Shown here piece by piece: positions 45,293 through 53,505 of a stretch of 64,000 nt of DNA; position 1 is the stretch's first letter; each line of letters starts with the position of its first letter. The notes below the pieces were generated by a model. That model did not search any database and had not been told where the DNA came from. It saw only the letters and a program-made list of their open reading frames with translations. Made by a program: the position numbers and the translations under genes. The stretch is from NCBI RefSeq assembly GCF_016786305.1, contig NZ_JADWYV010000002.1. The stretch is one strand, 5' to 3'. The DNA comes from Pseudofrankia nepalensis (lineage in GTDB: Bacteria; Actinomycetota; Actinomycetes; Frankiales; Frankiaceae).

Positions 45293-45597
45293 ATGCTGCG
45301 CACCGACCTGTTACGCGGCCGACTCAGATTCGAGGGAATCGCGGTGAGCGACTACGACGCCGTGACCGTGCTGACCACGAGTTACCACAGCGCCATCTCG
45401 AATGGGCGGGCCGCAGTCCAATCGATCAGCGCTGGCCTCGGCGTAGAGCTCCCCGGAAACACGAACTTCTCCTATCTGGCCGGCGAGGTTGCCGGTGGAC
45501 GCCTCGACGAGCGGGTCATCGACAAGGCCGTGGCCAGAGTCCTCACCATGGTCGACGGCGTGCGGAGCATCGAACCTGGCGATGTCATATCCCGGCA
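45293..45597 (+). pseudogene. GH3 relic with an internal deletion
   Basis: MLRTDLLRGRLRFEGIAVSD and then YDAV, GRAAVQSISAGLGVELPGNT and GGRLDERVIDKAVARVL match residues about 265-350 of the GH3 protein at 36829 (LLRDQLGF.G.VVSDYDSV, VSAGLDVELPGDTN, GRLDERVIDTAVTRVL). The frame then jumps directly to VDGVRSIEPGDVI, which matches the C-terminal LDGTRGIEAGEVT of the same protein. About 400 residues are therefore missing. The first third is absent too. Confidence 0.82.
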
Positions 45598-45624
45598 CGC
45601 CCGTGATACGTCTGCCAGACCCAC

Positions 45625-45856
45625 GTGGTGGGCTCCTTCGTGATGTGACTAGCCGGTCGCCCTCTGCGATGATCGTGTTGCGCACCTCGGCGTCCAGCCG
45701 GAGCGAGGCGCGCATCTCGCGGCGCCGTGGTATCGAGCTCGTCTCGCCGCAAGGTTGTTCCACCAGCTCGTCGGAGCCGAGGTTGGACAGTCGCTCCGCA
45801 TGGTCTGAGGCGAACGAGTCACCCGTCTTCCAGCGCTCCTGCAGGTCCGCAGCCAC
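45625..45856 (-). CDS. Possible truncated gene start behind a LacI-type site, function unknown
   Basis: From GTG 45856 the minus strand reads VAADLQERWKTGDSFASDHA, with good third-position G/C bias for about 75 codons (NLGSDELVEQPCGETSS, EMRASLRLDAEVRNTIIAEG). It then runs into the antisense of the GH3 relic, so the original gene was cut. A 16-base LacI-type site lies 18 bases upstream of the start. No family was recognised. Confidence 0.35.
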
Positions 45857-45874
45857 TCCATATTCCCGGACAGG

Positions 45875-45890
45875 ACTTGCTCGTGCTAGC
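45875..45890. promoter_or_regulatory. LacI-type operator in the decayed region
   Basis: ACTTGCTCGTGCTAGC, identical to the site before the second lacI gene, followed by a half-similar CTCGCGCTGCTAA. It could act on the truncated minus-strand frame or on the plus-strand dehydrogenase 270 bases away, or be a leftover of the lost copy. Confidence 0.65.
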
Positions 45891-46159
45891 TCGCGCTGCT
45901 AATCTCGGGCAGCGACGTGCTGGCACGACCTCGATGAGATGGTCGGCACCGCCGAAGGATTGATGCCGCACATTCCGACGGCGCCAGTGCGAGGAACGAG
46001 GCGCCGGTACCGCTTGCGACCCCAACTAGTGATCAGAACCCTGGCCGCGGTGGTCGAGGAAATTCCCTATGGGCTGGCAACCGAATCAGCGGTTTCTCTC
46101 GATGTCCCGGCGTCCACCCGTGCTCAACTGCCGTGTCCGCGATGATCGGAGTTTGATCG
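45891..46159. other. Leader region of the DapB-like gene
   Basis: No gene was recognised here. The region should hold the promoter of the dehydrogenase at 46160. Confidence 0.35.
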
Positions 46160-47245
46160 ATGGCCACCTCGTCCCGTCCCGTTCGTGTCATCCAGTGGGC
46201 GACCGGGAAGATCGGCCAGATCTCGATTCGTCACTTTGCCGCGAACCCGATGTTTGAGCTGGCAGGTGTCTACACTACGTCCGCGGACAAGGATGGTGTC
46301 GACGCCGGGGTCCTCGCCGGGATCAGCCCACTGGGCGTCGCCGCCACGACGGACAAGGCGGCGATTCTCGCGCTGGAGGCCGACTGTGTGAACTATCTGC
46401 CGCTAGCGGTCGACGTCGACGATCTGGAGTCGTTGCTGCGGTCAGGGAAGAACGTCGTGACCGCGGTGGGGTTGACCTTTCCGGCGCCGGACGACGAACG
46501 GACCATCCGACTGCAGGCTGCTTGCGAGGCCGGGGGAACTACGCTGCATGGCGGCGGGATCCACCCGGGCTTCGTCGGCGACATCTTCCCGCTCGTCAGC
46601 TCTCGGCTGATGAGCCGGATCGACCAGCTGGTCGTGACCGAGGTGTGTGACTTCAGCGATCATCCCGGCGCTGCCATGATCTTCGGTCTGTTCGGCTTCG
46701 GTCGTGAGCCCGACGAGGCCCTCGGGCACGCCCAAGCGGTCATGGGGGAGATCGACGCGCCCTACCAGGAATCCATGGCCCTGCTGGCGACCGCGCTGGA
46801 CCTCCAGGTCGAGCGGTACACGCACGAGCTGACCATGGCCGTGAGCGACCGGGACCTGACCATCGCGGCAGGGGAGATCAGGGCCGGGACGGTAGCGGGG
46901 ATGCGCCGGCGGTGGGAGGCGATCGTCGACGGCCGTCCCGCGCTCGTCTTCCTGTCGAACTGGAAGATGGCCGACGACCTCACGCCCGACATCTGCGACG
47001 GCACGAACCGTTACATCGTCGACTTCGTTGGCGAGCCATCCACGCGGATCACCGTCGAGCATCTGGAACCCAGCGTGACCGGCGACCCCGGCTACCCGGG
47101 CCGGATCTGGACTGGCATGTCGGTCGTCAACCTGATCCACGACGTCGTGACCGCGCCGCCCGGCATTCGGACCCACCTTGACCTGCCCCTCGGCCGGCCA
47201 CGGGGTCTCTTCCACAAGGGCGACACCTGGCGCCCGTCGTCATGA
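46160..47245 (+). CDS. DapB-like NAD(P)-dependent dehydrogenase
   Basis: Protein of 361 residues resembling the actinobacterial group often labelled dihydrodipicolinate reductase-like or amine dehydrogenase. The N-terminal Rossmann fold has RVIQWATGKIGQISIRHF near residue 8, VNYLPLAVDVDDLESLLRSG and GKNVVTAVGLTFP, followed by GGTTLHGGGIHPGF. The C-terminal part (DRDLTIAAGEIRAGTVAGMR, WEAIVDGRPALVF) fits the same group. True lysine-pathway DapB is about 250 residues, so the substrate differs; members often sit in steroid or terpenoid degradation regions. It is intact amid relics. Confidence 0.85.
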   Translation: MATSSRPVRVIQWATGKIGQISIRHFAANPMFELAGVYTTSADKDGVDAGVLAGISPLGVAATTDKAAILALEADCVNYLPLAVDVDDLESLLRSGKNVVTAVGLTFPAPDDERTIRLQAACEAGGTTLHGGGIHPGFVGDIFPLVSSRLMSRIDQLVVTEVCDFSDHPGAAMIFGLFGFGREPDEALGHAQAVMGEIDAPYQESMALLATALDLQVERYTHELTMAVSDRDLTIAAGEIRAGTVAGMRRRWEAIVDGRPALVFLSNWKMADDLTPDICDGTNRYIVDFVGEPSTRITVEHLEPSVTGDPGYPGRIWTGMSVVNLIHDVVTAPPGIRTHLDLPLGRPRGLFHKGDTWRPSS

Positions 47246-47247
47246 CC

Positions 47248-47686
47248 AGGCCGCGGCGGCGTTCGGCCAGCTCGGCGAGACCAGCGAGACCGGCCACGAG
47301 CACATCGCCGTCCTGACGGATACCGCACAGGCGCGGCGGCTGTCGCGATGGCACCTGCGAGCAAGTCTCGCGCGCACCGACCGCATCGCCGGCACGAAAG
47401 ACAGCATCGAGCTACCCAGGTTCATGCACTGCCCGACGAACTCACCGTGGGGGAGCCTTCTGGCAGTCGACAACTGAGCCTGCCCGCCGTCAGTGACCCA
47501 GCAGCAACAGATGGGCATGACAACCGTGACCAGCCCGGCGGCGGTCTGCACCACCAGGCGTGGCACGTCCACGACCGGCTCAAGGACGGTCACCTCGAAA
47601 GCGAGGTCATGCCGCTGGACGAGTCCGTGTCCGTCATGCGGGCCCTTCACGCCACGCGAGTCCAGATCGGCCTGCGCTACCCGTGA
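47248..47686 (+). pseudogene. C-terminal relic of a Gfo/Idh oxidoreductase
   Basis: One frame reads FGQLGETSETGHEHIAVL, LRASLARTDRIAGTKDSIEL and PRFMHCP; after a shift near 47440 another reads GGGLHHQAWHVHDRLKDGHL, then ESEVMPLDESVSVMRAL and VQIGLRYP before a stop. These match, in order, residues 200-350 of the protein at 35714 (VGELGETGVDEHVAIL, GTDGSIELPAMMHCP, GGGLHHQIRHVHEQL, VMPLAESVSVLR). The N-terminal half is missing. Confidence 0.85.
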
Positions 47687-47706
47687 ACCAGAGGAGAGGG
47701 AACGCC

Positions 47707-48939
47707 ATGCCCGTCGCCTTGGATCGCCGTACCCGCCGCGATGCCGACGTTCGGCAGGTGAGTATGGAGGAGTTTCTCGCGGTCGATTTCCCGGACCTGG
47801 TCGCGCGCCATGGTGAGTTCGTGGCGAACGGAATCGCCTCGCTCGACGCCCCGCCGCTCGCCGTCGAGATAGGCGACCAATGCTGGTCGTTCACCCCTGA
47901 CGGTGCGACCCTGGCGGTCTCCCCCGGCAGGGCCGAAGGCGCGGTCGTCGTGACCTTCAGCGAAGCGGAATTCTCTGACTGGGTGCAGAACCAGCAGTCC
48001 TTCAACGCGATGCTCGTCGCGCGCGAGCTGCGGTACCGCGGCGGCAGCGAGCGCGACATCTCCATCTGGGACTCGCTATGGCTCGCGCTGCTCGAAGGAT
48101 GGCCGGTCGTCGACGATGGGATCGATTTCCTCGATCGCCGGGGCGAGCCGCTTGACCTCCGACGGCTCTTCACTCCGGGCGACGACCCCGCGGACATCGC
48201 GCACTTCTTACGTGAGGCCGGGTTCCTCCACTTGCGGGGTTGGATCGATCCGTCGGACATGGCCAAGGTCTCCAACGACATCGACCGAGCGCTCGAATAC
48301 TGCTACGAGGGCGATGGTAGGTCCTGGTGGGCGACTCTAAGGGACGGAACCCGCCAGTGCGTCCGGCTACAGCAATTCAGCCGGCGTTCCGCGACGAGCG
48401 TTGCCATTCTGCGTGGCGCGCGGTGGGACAGTCTGCGTCAAGCCTTGGCGGGCGACGAGGAGCTCGTCGGGCCCTCGGCGGACGACAACGGACTGGAAGC
48501 GCTCGTCAAACCAGTCGGAGTGACGGTCGGCGCCTCGGACGTCAGCTTTCACCGCGACTGCCACCTGGGTCGTCACGCCTACAACTGCTCGAGCCCTGTC
48601 GTTGGGATTGCCGTCACCGCCAGTGGCGAGGCGAACGGCCAGCTCCGTGTCGTCGCCGGCTCCCACCGAGTCCTGATACCGGTAGAGATCGCGAAAACCG
48701 CGCCCTACCTACCTGTCGTCGCGGTCCCGACCGAGCCCGGTGACGTGACGGTCCATCTGAGCTGCACCCTCCACGAATCGACCCCGCCGATCGTCGAGGA
48801 GCGCCGTGTCATGTACACCGGGTTCGCGCTGCCCCCGAGGGAAAACGGCACCAACGGCAACCGTAAGCTCTCGGAGCTGCGCGAGCGGGTGTCCGCGATA
48901 CTTCTCGAGCATTCCGTCGGACCAGAAACCAGACCCTGA
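47707..48939 (+). CDS. PhyH-type dioxygenase with an N-terminal SCP2-like region
   Basis: Protein of 410 residues from ATG 47707, preceded by GAGGAGAGGG. Residues about 20-110 (PLAVEIGDQCWSFTPDG, LAVSPGRAEGAVVVTFSEAE) resemble a sterol-carrier-protein-2 lipid-binding fold. From about 150 a phytanoyl-CoA dioxygenase-like jelly-roll follows: iron ligands His282 and Asp284 in SFHRDCHLG, distal His356 in CTLHESTPP and a 2-oxoglutarate arginine in EERRVMYTGF. It would hydroxylate a lipid- or terpenoid-like substrate using O2 and 2-oxoglutarate. The SCP2 assignment is from pattern only. It stands alone after the Gfo/Idh relic. Confidence 0.85.
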   Translation: MPVALDRRTRRDADVRQVSMEEFLAVDFPDLVARHGEFVANGIASLDAPPLAVEIGDQCWSFTPDGATLAVSPGRAEGAVVVTFSEAEFSDWVQNQQSFNAMLVARELRYRGGSERDISIWDSLWLALLEGWPVVDDGIDFLDRRGEPLDLRRLFTPGDDPADIAHFLREAGFLHLRGWIDPSDMAKVSNDIDRALEYCYEGDGRSWWATLRDGTRQCVRLQQFSRRSATSVAILRGARWDSLRQALAGDEELVGPSADDNGLEALVKPVGVTVGASDVSFHRDCHLGRHAYNCSSPVVGIAVTASGEANGQLRVVAGSHRVLIPVEIAKTAPYLPVVAVPTEPGDVTVHLSCTLHESTPPIVEERRVMYTGFALPPRENGTNGNRKLSELRERVSAILLEHSVGPETRP

Positions 48940-49742
48940 ATCGCGCGACGCATCCCGACCGGGCGAGCAGATTCGGGCTCGCTGCGCGCCTCGGGTTCCC
49001 CGCGTACCTGGATTCTGCTGCGCGCATTGTTCACCCCGCAGGGGGCGGCGAGCGACTACTAGTTGCCGGCTACCTGCTTCTTCTCATGGACGCCGTCGCG
49101 CAGAACCGCGCACCCGCCGTGTTCCGGGTGATGATCAATCGCATCTAGCAGGACCCGCACCGATTCCTCGACACCGGCCGGCAAGGGCCTAAGACGGCTG
49201 CAGCCGTCATCTCAGTCACCTTCCTGACAGCGGCCTACGTCGCAGACACCTGGAACGGTGGGGCGCGGCGCGATGGGCGAACGACCTGCGTCGCGTCCTG
49301 CACGAGTACGTGCGACGGCTGTCCACCGACTTCTTCCACCGTTCGTACATCGACGACGTCGCGGCACGGATCAACCAGGACCTCGAACGGTTGGACGTGA
49401 CGGTCTGGGAGGGCCTGACAGTGCGGTGGGCCGTGGCCGGCCTGCTCGTTTCCGTGGGGTTTAGCTGAGCAGGAGGTTCGCCCCCGTCTGGGATGCCAGT
49501 CTCACGGAGGATCTGGTCGAACACGGACGCCGTCAGCGCTGTTTCCTCTGCCTGCTTACCCACGCGGCTTTTCCCTGCGGCGAGATCGGGCAGCGCCTGC
49601 ACCGCGGCGCGCGGTGTCACCGCCGCCGCGGCGTCGAGGGTGCTGATCAAGGCCTGCCAAGTCGTCGCAGGCTGGCGCTGCAGAGTCCGACAGCGCCAGC
49701 GGCGACGATCACTGGCCGTCCTTCAGTCGTGACGGTGCGGTA
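48940..49742. other. Gene-poor stretch with an unidentified relic
   Basis: Around 49060-49470 the plus strand carries coding-like segments interrupted by TAG and a shift: LLLLMDAVAQNRAPAVFRVM, AAAVISVTFLTAAYVADTWN and RRLSTDFFHRSYIDDVAARI. The last continues to TGA near 49470 (LERLDVTVWEGLTVRWAVAG). They may be one decayed helical protein, but no family was recognised. From 49470 to 49742 nothing convincing was seen. Confidence 0.4.
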
Positions 49743-50936
49743 CTACTTCCGCAGGACGATCGGAAGCTTCTCCCAGCCGCGCACCGTCGAGGTGCTCGCG
49801 AGCTTGGCGTCGCTCAACTCGACGTCCCACCCCTTCGGGATGCGCTTCACCAGTTCCTCGAGGACGATGCGTCCCTCCATACGGGCAAGGTTCGCGCCGA
49901 GGCAGTAGTGCAGGCCGTAGCCGAAGCTGCGCTGCGCCGTGATGTCGCGGTGGATGTCGAGGTCGTCGGGGTTCTCGAACTTGGACTCGTCACGCCCGGC
50001 GGATCCGACGATGAAGAGCGCGGTGCTCCCTTCGGGGATGGTCTGGCCGTGGAACTCCACGTCCTTGGTTACGTACCGTCCGACTGCCTGGCCGACCGGC
50101 TCCAGGCGCAGGATCTCCTCTACCGCCTTGCCCGCCAGCGATGGGTCGGCGACGACCTCCTGGTACTGCGCGTGGTTCTTCTCCTCGCCAAAGATCTTGC
50201 CGATCCACCCCATGAGCTGACCGGTGGTCTCGTTTCCCGCCCCGGCGATGACGGTGCAGTAGACGAGGATCTCCTCCCGGGTGAGTTTGCGGGTGGTTCC
50301 GTCGTGGTCTTTGAACTCCACGTTGAGGAGCTTGGTCATGATGTCGTCGGAGGGATTGGCGATGCGCCAGTCGATGTAGCCCTCGAACAAGTCGGTACTG
50401 ATCTTTGAAGGCTCCAATTTGCTGCCTTCTTCGGTCTTGAGGCCGGCGACGGTCTGGTCGCGTACCGACTGCTGCATCGCCTCGGGGATGCCGACGAGCA
50501 TGCCGATGACGCGCATCGGCACCTTGTCTGAGAGGATGTCGATGACATCGAAGCCGTCGCTGTCCTGCACCAAGTCGAGTTGGCGGACGACGAAGTCGCG
50601 GATCTTCGACTCCAGTGCCTTGAGGCCGCCCGGGGAGAACAGGCGGGAGACCAAGCGGCGGTGGATGCCGTGGCTCGGCGGGTCTTCGAAGACTATGGTA
50701 CCCGGGGGTATCTCGATGCCGGACTTGATGAACTCGTAGATGTTGCCGCGGGCGTTGCTGAAGTGCTCGACGTCAGGGAGGCCGCGGTCCACGTCCTCCC
50801 ACCGCGCGAAGGCGTAGAAGTCGTGCTCTTCGTTGTAGTAGACCGGAGCTTCGGCACGCAGACGTTTGTAGAGAGGGTACGGGTCCACCCAGATGTCGTG
50901 GCGGAACGGGTCCCAGTAGAGGTCGGTGCCGGTCAT
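49743..50936 (-). CDS. Cytochrome P450 (second module)
   Basis: P450 of 397 residues. The I-helix has VIAGAGNETTG near residue 235, the K-helix EEILRLEPVG, and the haem loop SFGYGLHYCLGANLARMEG with Cys345. WDPFRHDIWVDPYPLYKRLR is a typical N-terminus. It starts ten bases after the stop of the TetR gene on the same strand, so both share a transcript. Sequence features (NETTG, GLHYCLGANLAR) differ from the first P450, which has GGDTTA and GAHSCPGG, so substrate specificity probably differs. Electron-transfer partners are not encoded nearby. Confidence 0.94.
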   Translation of the reverse strand: MTGTDLYWDPFRHDIWVDPYPLYKRLRAEAPVYYNEEHDFYAFARWEDVDRGLPDVEHFSNARGNIYEFIKSGIEIPPGTIVFEDPPSHGIHRRLVSRLFSPGGLKALESKIRDFVVRQLDLVQDSDGFDVIDILSDKVPMRVIGMLVGIPEAMQQSVRDQTVAGLKTEEGSKLEPSKISTDLFEGYIDWRIANPSDDIMTKLLNVEFKDHDGTTRKLTREEILVYCTVIAGAGNETTGQLMGWIGKIFGEEKNHAQYQEVVADPSLAGKAVEEILRLEPVGQAVGRYVTKDVEFHGQTIPEGSTALFIVGSAGRDESKFENPDDLDIHRDITAQRSFGYGLHYCLGANLARMEGRIVLEELVKRIPKGWDVELSDAKLASTSTVRGWEKLPIVLRK

Positions 50937-50946
50937 GCGTCGTCTC

Positions 50947-51549
50947 TCATTCCTTCACTGGGATGGTGTTGGCGGCGAGCCAGTTCTCGATCCAGGTACG
51001 GGTTTCGTCGTGCCCATCGGCGATACCGATGAGATGGTCGTGCGCCTCGAGCTGCGCCAAGCCGGTCGTGAGCAGGAGCACGACCATCGGCGGTACCTGG
51101 TCGGTGGCGATCGACTCACGCTCGAGGGCCGCTCGCGCGAACTCGAGCTGCGCGTCACGGAAACGTCGCGCGTAGGCCGCGATCTCGAGCCGCAGCGCGG
51201 GGTGGCGCTGGGCCAGAGCCACGAACTCGACCATGAGTTTGCCGGCGCCGGCAGACGAGTTGACCTTCCAGAACCTATGCAGCGAGGCCTCGCCCTTCGC
51301 GATCTCCGCGAGGCGCGCAAGGTTCTCCTCGGCCCCGCGCCGGAACGCCTGGATGAAGAGATCTTCCAACGACTGGAAGTAGTAGTGGACGAGCTGGTAT
51401 TTCACTCCGGCGATCTCTCCGATGCGCCGGGTCGTGATGTTGCCATACCCCTCTTTGGCGAGGAGCTGGATCGTGGCGTCGACGATCCGGTCACGCGTCT
51501 CGTGCGCGCGGGAACCCCGCGACCGAACCTCTTGCCCTGACGTACCCAT
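50947..51549 (-). CDS. TetR-family regulator (second module)
   Basis: Regulator of 200 residues. The helix-turn-helix reads ITTRRIGEIAGVKYQLVHYYFQSLEDLF at residues about 37-64 (quoted in two parts: ITTRRIGEIAGV and LVHYYFQSLEDLF), then FRRGAEENLARL and WKVNSSAG open the ligand domain, shared with the first TetR. The start codon lies only eight bases from an 18-base palindrome, leaving little room for a leader, so the mRNA may be nearly leaderless. It probably represses itself, the P450 behind it and the divergent SDR. Confidence 0.92.
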   Translation of the reverse strand: MGTSGQEVRSRGSRAHETRDRIVDATIQLLAKEGYGNITTRRIGEIAGVKYQLVHYYFQSLEDLFIQAFRRGAEENLARLAEIAKGEASLHRFWKVNSSAGAGKLMVEFVALAQRHPALRLEIAAYARRFRDAQLEFARAALERESIATDQVPPMVVLLLTTGLAQLEAHDHLIGIADGHDETRTWIENWLAANTIPVKE

Positions 51550-51556
51550 GGACGTA

Positions 51557-51574
51557 TTTTTACAGCTGTCAAAA
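51557..51574. promoter_or_regulatory. Operator between the TetR gene and the divergent SDR
   Basis: TTTTTACAGCTGTCAAAA is an 18-base palindrome with one mismatched pair, AT-rich at both ends in a GC-rich genome. It lies between start codons at 51549 and 51600. Confidence 0.75.
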
Positions 51575-51599
51575 CTTCGTGTCCAGTAGGGGTCAACAT

Positions 51600-52349
51600 A
51601 TGGGTCGCATCGCAGTGGTCACGGGTGCCGCCGAGGGCATCGGTTCTGGGATCGTCACGCGACTGGCGCAGGACGGCCACAAGGTCGCGATGCTCGACTG
51701 GCAGGGGGAGAAGGTCGAGAAGCTCGCCGCCGAGCTCACCGCGGCCGGCGGCACCGTCCTGCCGCTCACCGTCGACGTCTCCGACCGCGCCTCGATCGAG
51801 ACCGCCTACGCCGCGGTGCGCGCGACGTTCGGACCGATCCACATCGTCGTCGCGAACGCCGGCATCTCGAACATGGTTCCGTTCGTGCAACTCGACCAGC
51901 AGACCTGGGACAGGATGATCGCGGTGAACCTCACCGGCGTCTTCCACACGATCCAGGCCGCGGTCGCGGACATGATCGAGGCGAGCTACGGCCGGATCGT
52001 CACCATCTCGTCGTCGAGCGCCCAGTCGGGCGCCCCGGCGATGGCGCACTACGTCGCGAGCAAGGGCGGGGTCATCGGCCTCACCAAGGCACTGGCCCGC
52101 GAACTCGCCGCGCACCACGTCACCGTCAACACGATCCCGCCGACGATCGTCGACACCCCGATGGCCCACCACGAGGCCGGCCAGGCCGGCGGCGCCGAGC
52201 AGTTCCTCGCCGCAGTCAGCACGATGGTGCCGCTTGGGCGGGCCGGCACGCCCGCCGACATCGCCAACGCCGTCTCATTCCTCGTCTCCGACGACGCGGC
52301 CTACATCACCGGCCAGATCATCGGCGTCAACGGCGGCATGTACATCTGA
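51600..52349 (+). CDS. SDR of the second P450 module
   Basis: Classical SDR of 249 residues. VTGAAEGIGSG is the cofactor site, MLDWQ ends strand two, TISSSSAQSG carries the catalytic Ser, and YVASK has Tyr151 and Lys155. NTIPPTIVDTPMAHHEAG and ITGQIIGVNGG closely match the SDR at 2821. ATG 51600 was chosen because GTAGGGGTC stands just before it; the frame also runs to GTG 51579, inside the promoter. It is divergent from the TetR-P450 pair, with the operator between them. Confidence 0.93.
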   Translation: MGRIAVVTGAAEGIGSGIVTRLAQDGHKVAMLDWQGEKVEKLAAELTAAGGTVLPLTVDVSDRASIETAYAAVRATFGPIHIVVANAGISNMVPFVQLDQQTWDRMIAVNLTGVFHTIQAAVADMIEASYGRIVTISSSSAQSGAPAMAHYVASKGGVIGLTKALARELAAHHVTVNTIPPTIVDTPMAHHEAGQAGGAEQFLAAVSTMVPLGRAGTPADIANAVSFLVSDDAAYITGQIIGVNGGMYI

Positions 52350-52717
52350 CCTCGGGTAGGTGTCGCGCGGCGTGGTCGCCGTCGCCGCGTCGCGCACCCC
52401 GACCGCGCCCGTGTCCGGATCAGCCGCCAACGTCCCGGCTTCGGGATTGAGGCACGTTTGTCACAGCCTCGGTGAAGACCCGGAACTCGGGTCCGTGCCA
52501 CCAGGGACAAAGTGACTGGCTCGTCCCAGGCCCAGTCGTTGTCCCGACCATCAGGAGTCGCGACCATGTGATTCGTGCCCGAGTCGGGCCCGGCGGGCGA
52601 GCCCTCGACGGACCGCCGGCTGGCCTCGTCAGGCCGTGTCAGGGCCTCGCTCTTGACATTCCCCCGGGGCTGTGACGCGGGGCAGGTCAACTGATCGTCT
52701 TGGCTGGTTTTCTGTGA
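52350..52717. other. Intergenic stretch between the SDR and the lanthipeptide cluster
   Basis: No gene recognised. A minus-strand frame around 52480-52610 reads DNDWAWDEPVTLSLVARTRV, which looks protein-like, but it has no clear start, motif or length. It may be the remnant of another gene. Confidence 0.35.
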
Positions 52718-53491
52718 CTACGCAGGACCGAATATGGCGTGTCGGGCGGCGGCTGCGAGGGCGGCTTGGGCGTGGGTGGGTAGGCCGAGCCGGTTCCAGT
52801 GGAAGATCACGTGCAGTGCGATGACCGCGCGTATCCCGCGTGTGAGCTGGCCGTATTCGCGGAGGTTTCGGAGCGTTCTGCCTGTTTCTTCGAACGCGTT
52901 GAGCCAGCTGCCGAGGAGGTCTGCGCGGGCTTCGCCGACGAGGAGACGGTGGACGTCGTTGGTGAAGGACGCCCAGAGTTGCGGGTCGGGGGGCGGGGTG
53001 GCGAAGGGTGAGCGTTGTTCGGCGATCCGCGCCCAGACGTCTCCTTGCTCGTTGAGGTCCAGGCCCGCGGTCCGCATGAGTGCCGTGCACAGCACGAGGG
53101 AGTGTTCGCGCCGGTCGGGTGGGTTGGTGGCGAGGAACGACAGTAGGTGGGTGCTGTCGTGGTGGAACAGTTCATGGGCGGCGTTCATGCTGCTGGGGCC
53201 GCCGAAGGCGTGGATCTCTGGCTCGTAGGTGCCGGCTGTCCAGCGGATTCCGTCGGTGAGCAGCGCGTGGAGTCGGTCGGTGTTCGTGTCGTGATGGCCG
53301 CCGGTGTCCTGCGCGGTCAGGTAGCGGACGCGCCAGGCGCCCTTGCGGATGAAGAACCAGGAGGTGATGAGTCCGTCCGCCTCGGCGCCGGGCAGCACGC
53401 GTGCCAGGTGGTTGATGGCTTGGTCTTCGCGCTCGCGGGGCTGCGGGCCGGGATAGGTGATGTTCAGCTGTTTCCAGGGTGTCTCGTGCAT
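52718..53491 (-). CDS. Thiopeptide-type bacteriocin biosynthesis protein (LanB C-terminal-like)
   Basis: Protein of 257 residues of the family related to the elimination domain of lantibiotic dehydratases. It starts TPWKQLNITYPG, has SWFFIRKGAWRVRYL, YEPEIHAFGGPSSMNAAHEL and FHHDSTHLLSFLA, then a helical end. In split LanB systems this domain removes glutamate from activated Ser/Thr. Here a full-length LanB with its own C-terminal domain is present too, so this may be an extra elimination or recognition partner. ATG 53491 has GAAGG six bases upstream; it is 14 bases after LanC and last in the operon. Confidence 0.88.
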   Translation of the reverse strand: MHETPWKQLNITYPGPQPREREDQAINHLARVLPGAEADGLITSWFFIRKGAWRVRYLTAQDTGGHHDTNTDRLHALLTDGIRWTAGTYEPEIHAFGGPSSMNAAHELFHHDSTHLLSFLATNPPDRREHSLVLCTALMRTAGLDLNEQGDVWARIAEQRSPFATPPPDPQLWASFTNDVHRLLVGEARADLLGSWLNAFEETGRTLRNLREYGQLTRGIRAVIALHVIFHWNRLGLPTHAQAALAAAARHAIFGPA

Positions 53492-53505
53492 GTCGGGCCT
53501 TCCGG

